DNA of 64,000 nt from Echinococcus granulosus (taxonomy: Eukaryota; Platyhelminthes; Cestoda; Cyclophyllidea; Taeniidae): the NCBI RefSeq assembly GCF_000524195.1, contig NW_020170410.1, positions 562,204-626,203 on the forward strand, read 5' to 3'. Of the stretch, positions 1-13,371 are shown piece after piece. The position numbers and the translations under genes are program-made. Below the pieces are notes generated by a model. The model searched no databases and had not been told where the DNA came from. It saw only the letters and a program-made list of their open reading frames with translations. Each line of letters begins with the position of its first letter. Position 1 is the first letter of the stretch.

Positions 1-2679
1 CGTGGGCAAGCAATTCACTTAAATGAAACCATCTGTGTCAATCAACTTCTACCTGTTAGAGTAGCAGTAAAGTTATATGAAATTTCAATTTAAATCACAT
101 CAGCTTTTTGTGCACTGAGTTAGTAAAATTTTGAAGAAAGAGTGTATAACAGTGATTAGTCTTGGTGGGAGAAGTGGGAAGTCAACTTATTTTATTTGTT
201 AAAAATGCTGCCATGGCGAATCTAATTAATCTTTTGACAAGAAATACAACAAGAATTTTTTGTTCCACTTCAACAAAAGCAGCATCGTATAAAGTTATTC
301 TATCCTCATTGTTGAGCATTTATTTGCAAGCTTACCTAGACATCTACTATCATTACGTGTGCCTCGAGTGAAGAATACATGCAGGCTACATGCAGGGATT
401 GAGGATTGTTCCCAACCCGGTGGTAACTGTATCTAATTGCTATGCTCCTAAAAGTGAAAAAAGATTAAATGCGACTAATGATATTCAGCTTTTATTTCGC
501 CGATTTAAACGCCAAAGTACTTTGACACTGCAAGAGATCATTTAATTGGAATTATTTTGAAAATGATCAACGACGTAAGTAAATTTTTTGTCCAAAAAGG
601 GAAAATTTAAGTTTACAGAGATATCAAATTGTGAATAAACATTGTTTGTTTAAGTTGAGTTTTAGACTACGTGGACAACTCAGTCGCCGCCATCTCGGTG
701 TTGTGGTAATCCGTCCCAGCCACTTCTACCCTCAGGCCGTCATTCCTAATAAAGCTGTGTCCAGAGCCTAAATCGTATAGGATCCATAACAAAGACCTGG
801 AGATTGCAAAACAATGAAGCTATAGCTTTGAGTTTGTGCCAACAATTAGCATACGGGGTAAATAAACACGTTCGTCGCCCAATTATTTAAGGGAACTTAG
901 CCACTGCTATCCACAATGGTGCGTTCTAGTTAACAAATTTGTGGTTTACACGCAAAACAACAGCCCATATTTATTTTAGGGTTTTGGATTAAACCGATAT
1001 GCTTGCCACACGCGGTTTGGAGCAATCACTTACTCTAAACCGTTGGAAAAGAGGTGAAGCTGATAGCGACCGTTTTAATGGAGATGAACTAAATCACCCA
1101 ATGTTAAAAAATAACTGCTTGGCAATTTTGGCTCGAATTGGCAGATTTTTGAATTACATAAGAAGCACAGTTAGGTTTTTTCACACCTTATGTTCATTTT
1201 ACTGTGAACGTTTTAAATATCCTGAATATATTTTCCTTCGCTTTTTATAGACTATCGCTTGCCAAATAAGTAAAAATGGGCGTTCTCTTCAGTATTTTTA
1301 AGGGATGGACTAAATCCGCAATAAGCGAGATTGGCATTTACCGTTAGTAAGAGAGGAGCCTTTGCGGTTGAGGTTTTTAGCTTATAAATCGTTTAAAATG
1401 GAACATGTCGGAATTCAAGGTCGAGACTAGGAATTCGTCCAAATTTGATACCACATTTACCTTCAAATTGATATTAGCATCTGTTTATGGAATATCTTTT
1501 ATTTCAAAGAGTAAAAGTATCTTCAGTTACAAACGAGCAGCGCGTACATGTGTGGTCATGGCGCTGGTGCGTGCGTAGGTGAAAGCCTCTGACCAGACTG
1601 AATCCAAAGACAGACACTGGTGCGAAGTATCATTGCCAAACTCACAATCCCAAATGATAAACACCGCCCATCTGATAGTCAGGAATTATTTGCGCAACCT
1701 TATGTCTGTTCGGCCTTACAATTTTTCATATTCTGCATCAGGAACATAGTATTTTTTCACTGTATAACAACAAATTCTGATTCAGCTAAAATACTATATG
1801 CTTTTGCAGTATGTTACCACAGTCAACATTCTGTAAAACTGCTCATTTTTAGTCAACCTGGAGAAGCATTCGAAGTGTTAACTAAATTAAGAATTCTGTA
1901 GTCTTTTGCAACACTCGTGAGAATAGTTTTGGAGTTCCTTCAAGCTGTAGGAAACTAATCTTCTCGAGCATACTTTTTTAATGTAGTGGAATTTGCTTCA
2001 ATGGTGAAAACGGCGTGCCACACACCTAACCGAGTTTCCTTTTACTTTGTTAAGATTGTTTTCTGCGAAAAAGGGTTCATTGGTAATGTCTACATTTCAT
2101 CGAATCCAACGTTTTTGTCCCACTGAACAGAAAATATGCTTTGTTCACTGATTGCTCTCTGCTTCATTAGGGAACGTCATTTCATTTTAGTGAAAAAACT
2201 TGAAATTCCAACCGAATTTTATGAAATTTAAAACATTTAGCTCTATAATCAGCGAATGAATGTTCTAATAAAATGCAAGGTATAAAATGGTCATTAAAAT
2301 TCAGTCATGACCTTTTTCAATTAATTCAACATTTGTTTAGGGGGTTTAGCCTAGGCTCACTCACATACCCTTAGGTGAGATCGCTTTCAGTTTTTCCTTA
2401 TTCCTTTTCAATTGCTAAGACTTCACTGACGCAGAGAAAGAAGATGAAATATTCTTTCTTTGTTGAAATTTTGCTTACTAGTGGAGCTTATTGAAAGGCT
2501 TACTTATTTTGATATTTAAGTAGCCTAATGACAGTATCAAGTATTCTGAGGGAAGAATGAATATAATCATAACCAAATAGCGAGTTTGTTTACTTAATAT
2601 TTAAAGTTTTGGTCGTAAAATTATTGCTTTTGATGTTTAAGGTGTTTCTTTTCGATTTACCTGAGTCATTTTTAAAGAC
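1..2679. other. Gene-poor AT-rich stretch, no gene recognised
   Basis: No exon, RNA gene or repeat could be assigned here. The open frames are short (under 95 codons), have no recognisable motifs and are typical of random AT-rich DNA. A slightly GC-richer patch near 680-775 is followed by AATAAA, so it could be the tail of some transcript, but nothing supports a protein. Confidence 0.5.
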
Positions 2680-3512
2680 GTTCCATAGTGCCTAAAACTC
2701 CCCTGATGACAAAAGAAGGTCCAGTACTTGGGTAGTTCATGTATCACTGACGTAGAGAAACCTCGGAAGCTATTGGTATGAATAAGAGGATATTTCGCCC
2801 AGTAAAAGTAGGTGACCGAATAACAAAACTGAGGCATTAAACAAACAAACAAGCAAACAAACATTGCCCCCTTTTGGACGTCTTCCGCAGAGCTTCCCAT
2901 TGTCACCCTCTTGAGTTGACCATAACAATGTAGTCGGTACTGTAAGAAAAAACACTCGAACCAACCGCACTAGTCATCTGACTGCAAAGTCACTGATACC
3001 TACAGGCAATTCCACTGGATTTGAAGTTTTCTCCTGTACGGAAACTGTGCTGGGGGAAAGGGAAATATGTAGGTCATCGCGTATACTTATCGCTAGTCCT
3101 ATCATCACTGGCTAAAAGACAGTATCATGTAATAAAGGACGGTGTTTAAGGCGATTTAGTGAAAATTAAGTCTTGCATCTGTTCCTCTTCGTCACTTTGT
3201 TTTCACTTAATTGCCACCCAGCTCTGTCTGTCTGGATTCCATTCAGATATCAACAAGGTGGAGGAGTTACCGACTGTCATTAATAATCGGATTCCCTGTC
3301 TGCTGCTACTGATGTGGTATCCCGAGTCTTTTCTGAAGAAAAAGAAGTCGTAGCTCCAAAGCAAAATATGTTTAGCCAACGTACAGAAGAGTTGATGGGC
3401 TACTTGGATGAATCAGAGGCCATTTTGCCCAGTGGAATTACAAAGGCGGAGTCCTAACTGCCCCTGGAACCAAAAAGAAGAGTTAAACAAATAACCAAAG
3501 TATTACATACTT
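2680..3512 (+). repeat. A-B-A dispersed repeat, copy I
   Basis: A module of roughly 185 bases (A) appears at about 2680-2865 and again, diverged, at about 3316-3512 in the same orientation, with about 450 bases (B) between them. Landmarks of A in order are a CCTGAAG-like start, an ATATGTAT-like block, GCCCAGT-GAA-TAC, a GGAG-CCT block, and AGTTAAACAAATAA near the end. B contains GGCAATTCCACTGGATTTG (3005-3023) and a GCCACCCAGC-TGTCTGTCTGG block (3213-3238). The same order recurs at 6855-7925 and 31905-32945. No protein is encoded. Boundaries are accurate only to about 20-30 bases because the copies are strongly diverged. Confidence 0.6.
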
Positions 3513-4610
3513 ATTTCGAAGGTAGAATAAATTTTATATTAAGCAGTAAGATAATCATCCCAACTAATATGAAGAGTTTTATTCTTGGTACCCGTGATAT
3601 TGGACTTTTGGATCATTTTTTCTACTTACCTACTTTTTTTTTCAAAAACGCACCTTTGAGGGTCACTAAAGTAGAAACTCGAGTGCCACAGTAGAGGTAT
3701 CTTAGCAGGACCTCCATAGATACATCATTTAGTCATGCTTTCAAGAGTATTTTAAGGTCGACCTGTGTCTCGATGACCCAACAACTTATCATGTGAAGGG
3801 TGAGCAGTCTGCCTCCTTTTGGCAAGTTGTCCATATGAAAGTGGAAAAAAGCCAATTTAAGTAGCCTTTCGAAAAAAGGGTATCACGGGACAAAGGGATG
3901 GCATATTTTTCCCCTTGCAAGTACTCAAAAGTATAATTTCGAACGATTGGACAGAAAACGATCGGTATCCGACACGTTCTCTCTTAAGAACAAAGTAAGA
4001 TCTTCGGGGAAACCATTGTAATGCAATTTGCAAAGCACATTTCACAGTACACAAATCTTCGTTGAACTCACGAGGCGCGCCGCTGATTTTTTACTTAAAA
4101 TTGAATTTTAAGTAGGTTTTTATGTGCTCATTCATATCTTTCGCCATTTTTCTTCTGTACAAACTTTATTTAATAGATATCTTCTTAAAAAATACATTAT
4201 TACGCCACCTACAGCAATGAGCCATATTTTTTATTCTATTTGGTCAAATTACTCTGTGAATATAAACCAACCTTTCCTTTAAATTTCTCGCTATTTTGCT
4301 TAATTTGTTGCGCAAAATCAAAGTGGTACATAGAAACAAAATAATATTTTGGCTTTTATATGGAATATATCAATACCAACTTATTTTTCCGTCACAGAAT
4401 GCTTTGCTTTTTTACCAATTTTAAGCACCTAATAATCTAAACCGTTAAAATACCATTTCGTGCTACTATGTCTAAGTCGGCTTGATCAAAGTGGGCTGGG
4501 ATTCAAAATGACTGCCCTGATAACTCCATACCGTAATTGATAACTCAAAAATAGGCATTTTAGTTTTAAAATTGGTCGCTGCTCTTTGTTTTCTAAATAA
4601 AAGAATAAAA
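3513..4610. other. Intergenic DNA, nothing recognised
   Basis: AT-rich single-copy-looking sequence up to the assembly gap. I see no exon with coherent phase, no RNA gene and no clear repeat. Confidence 0.45.
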
Positions 4611-4710
4611 NNNNNNNNNNNNNNNNNNNNNNNNNNNNNNNNNNNNNNNNNNNNNNNNNNNNNNNNNNNNNNNNNNNNNNNNNNNNNNNNNNNNNNNNNN
4701 NNNNNNNNNN
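4611..4710. other. Assembly gap of 100 N
   Basis: Exactly 100 consecutive N. This is the conventional placeholder for a scaffold join of unknown length, so the true distance between the flanks is not known and any open frame running through it is artificial. Confidence 0.98.
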
Positions 4711-6854
4711 TTCTTTGTGATACTGACTTAAGAGAGAACCATATTTACTGTCCAAAATCTATCTTATTAGCTAAAGTATATAGGGATGCTTTAATCTTAC
4801 AGACACGTGTAAAAATGGATGCTTTTATGCCGGTAATAGCCGAAGCATGCGCTGTTAGTCGCATTACCGTTAATCAAGATGGCGGTGTGGGCGTGGAATA
4901 GGGTGCAGCGATGGAGTCTTCTGTGAACTGGGGCGTATAGGCTTTAAAAATTCGGTACAATGATGGCAGATTCCAACACTCAGCAATAAGAAGTTTATCA
5001 TTTAGTGCAAACGTTTCCAAGACGGTAGCATGCCTCTCTGGAACAATCCCAGCTGTAACGAATACCAGTCCACAGTAACCATTACGAGGATGCAGCGTTT
5101 GATACTTAATATTTAATGAGGAGTCTTTTGCGATATTATAGAAGAAAAATCTTTTTCCAGGAATGACTAAAGTAATCATTTACTTTTTTTTACAGAATTA
5201 AGGTCAGTGCATGCCCCCTGGTATAGGCCAGCTGCACCGACATCTTTTGCACCAACGCTGGTTAGACTATTTACATACAGAAATAGGAGTAAAAATGCTG
5301 CAAGATGCTCTTAAGAAAGGCAAAATAAGCTGTGCTTCGCTAAGCTTGTTTCTTTTCAAGCCCGAATATTCAACGCAAAAGATTATTCTATTACCGTGGA
5401 GTTCATTTCAAAACCTGCAGAGGTAATTACAAATTGGAATAAGCAGCTGAAATTGGCAGGATATCCTATTAGAAGGTAGCCATCATTACTAGTGAAATGC
5501 TATATCAACCTTTTCCAGATAACTTATTTGACTCATACCATAGCAGCTTGATTGTTTGTTCAACTTGCCTTTTTTTGGTTTTGTGGGCATTTAAGGCCCC
5601 GTCTTTGTACTTCCGCTGGGCAACATGAATTGAATGACCCCGGTTGTACTGTGATAATGGATGCAAAAAGAAATTGTCCCTTTCGAATCTATATTTCGGT
5701 TTGCAAAAGCAGAATGGTAAGTTTGCCATAGATTGGTAAGTATAAGAATTTTGACAAATACAAACAGGATTTTGCTGTATGCTCACATATACGTACGCAG
5801 GAGCACGCGAGCTCTTTATTCAGGCAGATTGGCTCACCATCTTGTTAACTCGGTTCCTCTTACAATAATGGGACTTAGTACTCTTTCAAAGATGAGGTTA
5901 TGTGTTACATTTGTGATAGTTGTGCTCCCAGTAAACGACACCTATGGGGTTGTCAAATGGAGACTGCACTCGGAGGTCACGAAATGATAGCTCCAATTGC
6001 GAATGGCAAAATTCATGAAGACTGGAAACAGAAGGCTCCAGTTACCATGTCAGCTTTTAAGAACTTTAATTCTTAAGCAATTTGTGTCATGACCAATAAT
6101 GAAACAAGAATGTCGAAAAGAGTTCCTTAAAGAGTACATCTTTGCTATGAATCTGGCCATTTACACTGCGTGGTACCTTCTCTTTCTCGTTTTAAGTGTA
6201 AACTATCCTAGCTGTAGTATTTTGGTCGGCCTTTAGTATTACTATCCAAGAGAGTGTCATGGTATATAGTTTCGCATGTAAAGGATTGAAAGAATCCCCA
6301 ATTATAGCATATACTTCACTCTTTCAGGTTACCTTCTTCCTAAAACCCTAAAAACCGAGTATATAGATTTAGAGGTGATGTTTGCTCAAACTTTATAAAA
6401 ATTTTTACGGAATTCCTTCTTGCGTCAGATTAGTGTCAAATTCCTTTTCTTCATTTAAACGTTTGGAATGTTTGGTAAATTTTCACTTGAATGAGAAGGG
6501 TTGCAAACAATGCTTTGCCCCTGAGGTGAATTTCGAATTCTCTGACAGTTGTGGAAAATTATTTCTTACTTGTGATTTATTTTTTGCTCACCGTTGTCTT
6601 GTAATTTTTTTGCAGGCCACACCACCTAGTTGGAACTGACAGCAAAAAATGACACCGACCTGATTGAGCAAATAAACATCCTTCAGCTTTCCGTAAAGAA
6701 TGTTTATAATAATAACAAAGCTATTTTGTGGAATATCTACCACTTATTCCCATTATTTAGTAACTAGAATCGAAAACAACGGCCGCTAAAAGGATGGAAG
6801 GAACAACTTGACTAAACAAAGCGTAACCGAATTTTACGTATAATGTTCAACTCA
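4711..6854. other. Intergenic DNA with a minus-strand copy of repeat module A
   Basis: Mostly unassigned AT-rich sequence. At 5545-5665 the minus strand carries part of repeat module A (the reverse complement of the GTTAAACAAATAATC and GCCCAGCGGAAGTACAAAG landmarks). A minus-strand open frame at 4874-5120 and a plus frame at 5211-5426 have somewhat protein-like composition, but no family is recognised and no consistent splice phases link them. Confidence 0.4.
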
Positions 6855-7925
6855 AGCCGTGACTTCTGGCGCTCCAAGTCTTTCCTGAAGGTGAATGAAG
6901 GCATAATACTAAGAGAGAATACGTATTAAGTGCAGAATGGGTTAAGGCAACTAGCATGATTTGAAGAAAATGGCATCTAATGGAAATACAAAAGCCGAGT
7001 CTTGAGTTCCCTCGTAAGCAATCAAACTACTACACAGCGATTTTCTCCTTTTGAGCACCGTCCTCAGTATTTTTCCATTGCCATCGGTCATTACAACAGA
7101 GTTGGTGCAAGTCATTAAATTTGCTTTCTAATGAAAAGATATTTGACAGTAAACTCACTTATCCCTGTAGGAAATCCTACCGGATTTGAAGTTTCGTCCT
7201 GCTTGAGAACTCTATTTTGGAAGGGATAATATGCAGACTCTAGCGAATGTCTATTGCTAGCCTTATTACAGCTGCCTAAAAAAAGAGTAATTTACTAAAA
7301 GTTTAGATTTACACTAGTTTCGTTGGGATTAGCTTTCACTTATATTCCTTTTTGCCATTTTATTCTTACCTCAGTGCCATTCAGCCATTTATCTGAATAT
7401 CTGTCTTAGTTCTACCTTAGCTAGTAGGGAGGTGGAGGAGGCGTCCCACACTCATTTATTTACTATCTTTATGTAGGTACTGTGGACAGTTCAGTAATGA
7501 ACTTTACAAATGGTTCACTTCATTTGTTCACGTAATTTCTGCAGATACAAGACTGTGGTAGTTGTCGAAGGCAGATGTTATTTTTAACCCTTCTGCTAGG
7601 GGTCATCACGAATTCTCCCATCTACAGTATACACCCTTCTTCCATCACATTAAGATTTAACACTCACTAATAGAAAACAGAGTACGTGTCCTTTGGGATG
7701 GCGCTCGCTTTTCGATGCCACCAGTGCAGTGCCTCGACACTTCCCTGAAGAAGAAATAAGGCATAATGTTACGGCAGAATATGTTTTGGTGAGATAGAGA
7801 AGGGCTGTGGACTATTGGTAAGGCCAGGAGGCCATTTCACTCATCGAAAGTTCATAGGCTGAGCATTAAGTACTAGCAAATCCGAGAGTTAAACAAATGG
7901 TTTAAGTTTTACAGCATTCATGATA
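6855..7925 (+). repeat. A-B-A dispersed repeat, copy II
   Basis: Module A occurs at about 6855-7030 (landmarks TTTCCTGAAGG, GGCATAATACTA, GAATACGTATT) and again in direct orientation at about 7726-7925 (ACTTCCCTGAAG, AGGCATAATG, GAATATGTT, GAGTTAAACAAAT). The roughly 695 bases between them match B of the other copies, including CACTTATCCCTGTAGG (7158-7173), CCGGATTTGAAGTTT (7180-7194) and AGTTGTCGAAGGCAGATG. There is no open reading frame of note. It is an old, diverged copy, with edges approximate. Confidence 0.62.
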
Positions 7926-8404
7926 TGACTCTCTTCAAATAAACGATTTGCGGCTACTTGTATGTCCCCATCAATTTTTGACTAGTTGATAATTTATAAA
8001 GACAGTTTAAGACTGCATTAAACCACTTTAATGCTTTTTAAATATACTGATGTCTAGTCAATGGAACCTTCACTTTGTGTAGCTTTATGGTCACTTAAAA
8101 AAATGGTCAGTGGTGCTTTCTATCGAGAAAGCATAACCGTCCGAAAGTAAAACATTCGAGAATATTTTAGCGTTTAACCAAATAACGTGGCTGTACTAAC
8201 TACCGCTCTTCATCTTTACTTAGACATCTTTGTGGTTGGAACTTAAATATGTATTGTATGCAGTTTAAAGATTGCCCTTTCGTTTATCAGTCATTTTCAT
8301 CACTTTGTGTTCCTTGATTTTGACATTATTTCCGATGTTAGAAATCTTGACGAGCATAGACCTATATGTACTGCAAACTTTAACATATGCTTGAATGATT
8401 GTGT

Positions 8405-8590
8405 AATGCTTCGATTGCCCGTTTAATTCTTCGTTGTGGCTTCGTGGACACTTAAGGCTCTGCAATTGTAATTCCGCTGGACGATGGCATTAGCCACCCA
8501 GGCCTTCGTACGCCGCCATTACATATCTCGCCCTAGTACTATGCCTTCTTTTGCCTTCAGGAAAGACTCAAACACTACTGCTAAACGAAA
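8405..8590 (-). repeat. Solo copy of repeat module A
   Basis: The reverse complement contains the ordered landmarks of module A: a CCTGAAGGCAAAAGAAGGC-like start, the ATA-GTACTAGGGCGAGATATG block, the GTCCAGCGGAATTAC block, and a final CGAAGAATTAAACGGG. No B module is recognisable on either side, so this is a solitary A copy. Confidence 0.6.
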
Positions 8591-9794
8591 TGCAAGCATC
8601 GAATAGCACCTTTTTGCGACGTAGACTACTTGGTAATGGGAATGGTTATCATATTTCTGCTTTCTGCTTCCAAAAATAGATCAGATCTGGTCTTTTTTGA
8701 AAAGATCGAATGCTGCTCTGGCTTTCTATTGGTTATTTATTTATTTGCTAGCATCTGCTACGACGTGTATCCATCAAACTGACTCCTCTCCGAGCATAAC
8801 TGATGATAAGTTATAAAACTTCGAACTCTATTTCAGGCATACCATTTCTAAAATGGCATTTCTCGGCTACCGATATTCTAAAAAACTGCAGAATTAAAGT
8901 TAGACAGGAGCAGATTAAAAATGCCCTTACGCATTTGCATGAATTTGCGGCAAAATTGACAAACTTCACAATCAGCCTTTGTTCAAGTGGCGTATTGTCT
9001 ATCACCACAGCGGTATTTGGGTACTATGAAGAGATCCACAAAGTAGAAACAATGGTAATATAATTAACTAACATGGTATTGGTGCTAGCAGGGCATCTCA
9101 TAAGGTAGAAGTGACTAATTGAGTCATTTTCTCCATTAGGCAAAATGAGAAAGAATAACTAATGGAATTTGGAAGCGCAATACTGTGTGAAATGTCGTAG
9201 CCAATATGCTTGGCGCTAATAAAGGGAATTTTATAGGCTATTCATTACGATCCCATTCCGCCCTTCCGCTTCGTGCATCCAGGCTTCACAATTTACATCG
9301 ACATACTGTAAGCAGTTCTATTTCGTCAATGTTTAAAAAAAGCTCATCTAAATTATGACCCGAGTTGGATTCGATTTCTCTCCTCTGCAAAAGTATCGTG
9401 GAATATTTATTCGAATGGTTGAACTTATCCACAGAAGGCGGTTTTGTTAAGACGGCACAAAGGCACACAGGAAACCTCTATTCCAACAAGCGATTTAAAG
9501 TATACATTTGATGATATCAAATCTAGGGTCATTTTATAAATGTTAGTCCATTCACATGGATAGGTACGTGAGTAGAGAGAGTTAATTCCTTCCCATCTTT
9601 GCGATATGTCAATCTCTTTACTAACTCAGCTACTTAAAAGCTTCATAATTATTTGATTTGCCGTATGATTTATACTTATTCCATAATAATATCAAGTGAA
9701 TTCGAGGTAAGTAGTGCTATGAGAGACAGCAAATAAATGGAGAGTCTTAAAGGACTTGCTTTGAGACTGTTTAAATGAACACTAGAAATGTGAA

Positions 9795-9985
9795 TGTAAT
9801 GTTTGGATTGTTTGTTCAAGTCCGAGCTTTGGTAACGGGTTATTCAGGGGCCCCGTCATTATACCTTTGCCGGGTGGCCTGGCCTACGGGCCACGTTAGT
9901 AGCCCCAAGCCCTTTTGTGCATCGACAATGCATATTCTGCCCGAATACTATCGCGAAGCGCTGCATTGAAGAGCAGTGCAAAAAA
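9795..9985 (-). repeat. Solo copy of repeat module A
   Basis: On the minus strand the sequence runs through the A landmarks: ATTCGGGCAGAATATGCAT, a GGGGCTACTAACGTGGCCC block, GCCACCCGGCAAAGGTA and a GACGGGGCCCC block. No adjoining B module is seen. It is GC-richer than its flanks, as are the other A copies. Confidence 0.58.
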
Positions 9986-11039
9986 CAAGGACCTTTAAGT
10001 AGAGAACACGGCTTTAGCAAAACCGAATATTGTTGTCCTAATCTGTAGGTCCCTAGGCAAAACCCTAGTTTTGTTTTACTCTTTTTGCAAGAAATTAGAG
10101 CAATGGGCGTTTTATGCAATTGTGCGTAAAGAGCCAATCATTAATTCGTAAAGAAAGCATAAGAATGGGAAATTTTCAAAACCATAATGGATATTGCTAA
10201 CATTTATTGGGATATCACAATAGTGGATGCAAATCATTGCAATGTGCATATGTCATGGTGTGAATAATTAGAGAAGGTTTAAAGTGATTTAGTAATTTTT
10301 GTTAGTATCTGTTTAATTATTCGAACACCTTGAAATCTATAAACTGTACTTCCCCTCTCTAATGTGACTTTCCGGCCAAACCCACAGCATTCCAGTCAAT
10401 CCTCCTACGCGCTGATGCTATTTATTATGACAGTCAGGATGACTCGGAGTGCAGCATTTCCCATACTATTTAAAAATAGCAGACGACGTGGATAATAGCC
10501 ATTGAAGTGGGTATCTTGGGAACAGAATCTGAAGCAAACTGACTAAATAATGCATTCACAGTTCACATTCTTCATTTGGAAGAATTAAGAATTACAATGG
10601 CATTATGTACTTATTTGATATTCCACTTAACTGAGTGCTGAACTACGTTGCTAAGCAAAGTGGTATATCACCACATACATTACGTACATACTACATATAT
10701 ACGTACACTTCATAGTTTTCCCAGGCCCCTCCTTTGTTTTCCTTTCTCGCCGACCGCCATAAAGTAGTCGGTGAACCAGCAGCAACAGGCACTGAATCTC
10801 CTTGCCTATGAGAAAGTATTTGATCCTAACATCGCCGATGCATCTGGAGCTTGCTCCTATTCATGAACTATGATAAGGAGGAGAAATGCACTGTCATCGA
10901 AATTTTTAAATTCAAACGTTGCTCCAAACATCACCAGCTTCTATATCAATTGCTAATCAAAGGAGAATTAGCCTATAAGCTTGAGCATTTAACAAATGAT
11001 GAGACTTAAAGCATAATCAAGGACTACTAGATTGCATTG

Positions 11040-11530
11040 ATTCCCTTTTACTACTTATTTTCCACTTCACTGCTGACCAGCCATCCATCAACCAAAGTTT
11101 TATGTAGCTAGTAGGAACTTAGAGGCTGCATTGCCTGTTCACGCAATTTACACCTTCACGTAGGCACCACAGGCAGCTCGAAAATGAAATTGCTTTAGTC
11201 GTTCAAGCATGGTTTTGCTCTATTTGTTGATTTACCTTCTTGCAAAACACAAACTTGCAACAAATGCCAAAAAGGCTGGTATCAGTTTTAACTCTTCTCT
11301 TAGTAATGTTTACAGACTATCTCCTTCTGTGCCACTAAGGTGTTTTATTTAGTCGCAATCAGCAGGATAACTGCCTCCTGAAACGAATCTGCTTGCAATT
11401 GCTACCACTTTGTCACATTGTAAAAAAACATACATCTGAGCATACGGGGGGCTTGGAAGGACACTATAATTGCCCAAAGGCAATGCCACAGAGCGGAAGT
11501 ACAATCCACATCTACCCAAGAAACGACTTA
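11040..11530 (+). repeat. Degenerate B-plus-A repeat fragment
   Basis: This matches, weakly, the distal part of module B (TTTTCCACTTCACTGCTGACC; CACGTAGGCACCACAGGCAG) followed by A landmarks near 11440-11500 (GGGGCTTGGAAGGACAC, TGCCCAAAGGCAATGCC, AGCGGAAGTACAAT). It reads as a truncated, older copy of the A-B-A element. The proximal A is not recognisable. Confidence 0.35.
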
Positions 11531-12003
11531 GTATATTGACTGTAGTTTACTCAGGTTAGAAACAGAGTGCACACTTCATTAATTACATTACTTTTTTTGC
11601 AAACCAACTTTCTCGCTAACCATGTGCACGGTCCAATTCTAGTATTTGAAATGGTAACGAAGGGTTAATTGTTAAGTCATACCATCTAAAATCAATTACC
11701 GAAGCATTATCACTCACATATCCTCAGATCAGACAAAATCTGCTATTTCCTGCCATAATTTAGACACCTGCTAAAGGATCCGTTATATCTCTAAACCAAA
11801 ATCTTCCACGTTAATGTTTATTGTATAGCACACAGGCCTGCTAATGAAGATAATGCGCCCAATATACTCCACGAATTGATTGGTTTTCGTTTTACGAATA
11901 CTATCCTTTCGTGTGTACAAATCCACTCTTAATTACTAATCTCTGAAATGGTTTTCGCACATCTACTCTAATCATACTGTTTGTTTAGCCCGCAGATGTG
12001 CAG

Positions 12004-13371
12004 ATGAAATTTGATCCTAAGGATGAAATTAAGGCAAAAAAAGCCGACCACCCGAAAATATCCAAGGTGACTGTTCATCCTCTAGTTCTGCTTGGTGTCG
12101 TTGATCACTTTAATCGAGTGGGTAAAATCAGTGGAGGTCAAAAACGCGTTGTGGGTGTCTTACTAGGTGCGTTGCGTGGAAGTACCCTTGACGTCAGCAA
12201 CTGTTTTGCAGGTATGTGAACCACGCCTCCCACTACTCGTTAGTTCCCTTCGAGGAGGATCTAACGGACCCGAATGTTTGGTTCCTTGACAATGATTATC
12301 TTGAGAATATGTTTTCAATGTTCAAGAAAGTGAATGGTTTGTCTCTTTTAACCGCACTAATCCTATTTAGCTCGTGAACGCATCGTTGGTTGGTACCACT
12401 CCGGGCCAAAACTTTGCACAAATGACATCAAGATCAATGAACTTTTCCGAAAGTATACGTCAAACTCAGTTCTTGTTGTGGTTGACGTTAAAACGAATGA
12501 AAGCGACGGAATCCCCACTGAGGCCTATATCGCAGTCGAGGAGGTCCACGATGTAGGCATGCTTAAAATAAAGTGTTTTTACATATGAGTCGGATTAAAC
12601 TCGGATAATAAGAGACTTAAAGTATTCTGTTCCAAACCCGTTCAGCGGTAGTCACTATTGATCCGGGTCTTGACGAACATTTTACGCAAACCTCATGGAC
12701 GCGAATCTAAGCTTGTGTGAAATAGTTCGCTAGCGGTTCCACTCTGCTGGTATTTCATTGCTTTGTGAATTAACATTTTAAAGGATGGAACTCCAACGAC
12801 AAAAACATTTGATCACCTCCTCTCCGAAATCGGCGCGGAAGAAGCTGAGGAAGTTGGTGTGGAGCACCTCTTAAGGTTGTAGAATATAGACTGCTTTTAA
12901 AGTTCTCATATTTTGTCCGCTAATTTCCCCGTTTTATTCCCTTAAAGGGACATAAAGGATTCCTCTTTGGGCAGTTTGACGCAACGAATTGACGCTAAGA
13001 TCAGTGGTCTGAGTGGAATGCTTCGTCAGCTGGAAGAAATTCAGGAGTACCTCCAGCTGGTCACCACTAAACAGATTCCAATCAACCACCAGGTGATGTA
13101 TAAGTTGCAGGACATGTTTAACCTCCTTCCTGACGTGCGCCTGCAAGACATGGTACGATCCCTCAACATGACTTCGAACGATCAAATGCTCGTCATCTAT
13201 GTCGCCTCCGTTATGCGAGCGGTTTTGGCCCTGCACGATCTGATCAACAACAAACTGGCTAATCGAGAGAGCGAGAGGAATGAGGATGAAGGGAAGAAGA
13301 ACGCCAAGCCGGCCGTAGCTGGAGACCAACCGAAGGACGAGGCGGAAAAAATAGCAGAAAAGAAGATTTAA
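12004..13371 (+). CDS. PSMD7: 26S proteasome regulatory subunit PSMD7 / Rpn8
   Basis: Rpn8 is the catalytically inactive MPN partner of the deubiquitinase Rpn11 in the 19S lid of the proteasome. Five exons are read as 12004-12211, 12244-12336, 12371-12552, 12784-12875 and 12948-13371; their lengths sum to 999 nt (332 residues, against 324 in human) and all phases agree. Exon 1 carries the MPN start [18 protein letters not shown] and [10 protein letters not shown]. Exon 2 has [20 protein letters not shown], exon 3 [14 protein letters not shown] and [10 protein letters not shown], and exon 4 [16 protein letters not shown]. The C-terminal half holds [19 protein letters not shown] and the [10 protein letters not shown] helix, ending in a Lys/Glu-rich tail. 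The JAMM zinc ligands are absent, as in the family. Introns 1 and 2 are only 32 and 34 nt. The start at 12004 precedes about 17 residues that are not conserved; the frame is open a little further upstream behind a possible acceptor at 11993-11995, so a short 5' exon with another start is possible. Confidence 0.95.

Larger units (their letters stand above)
7926..11995. other. Gene-poor stretch with solo repeat copies
   Basis: Two minus-strand solo copies of module A are listed separately (8405-8590, 9795-9985). A degenerate B-like and A-like segment is visible at about 11040-11530. A plus open frame at 8803-9063 contains a 20-residue hydrophobic stretch but no recognisable domain. Otherwise nothing is assigned, up to the 5' end of PSMD7. 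Confidence 0.45.

Noticed and set aside
4572..4901. Frames crossing the N run
   Set aside because: The placeholder has no real sequence, so any frame through it is artificial.
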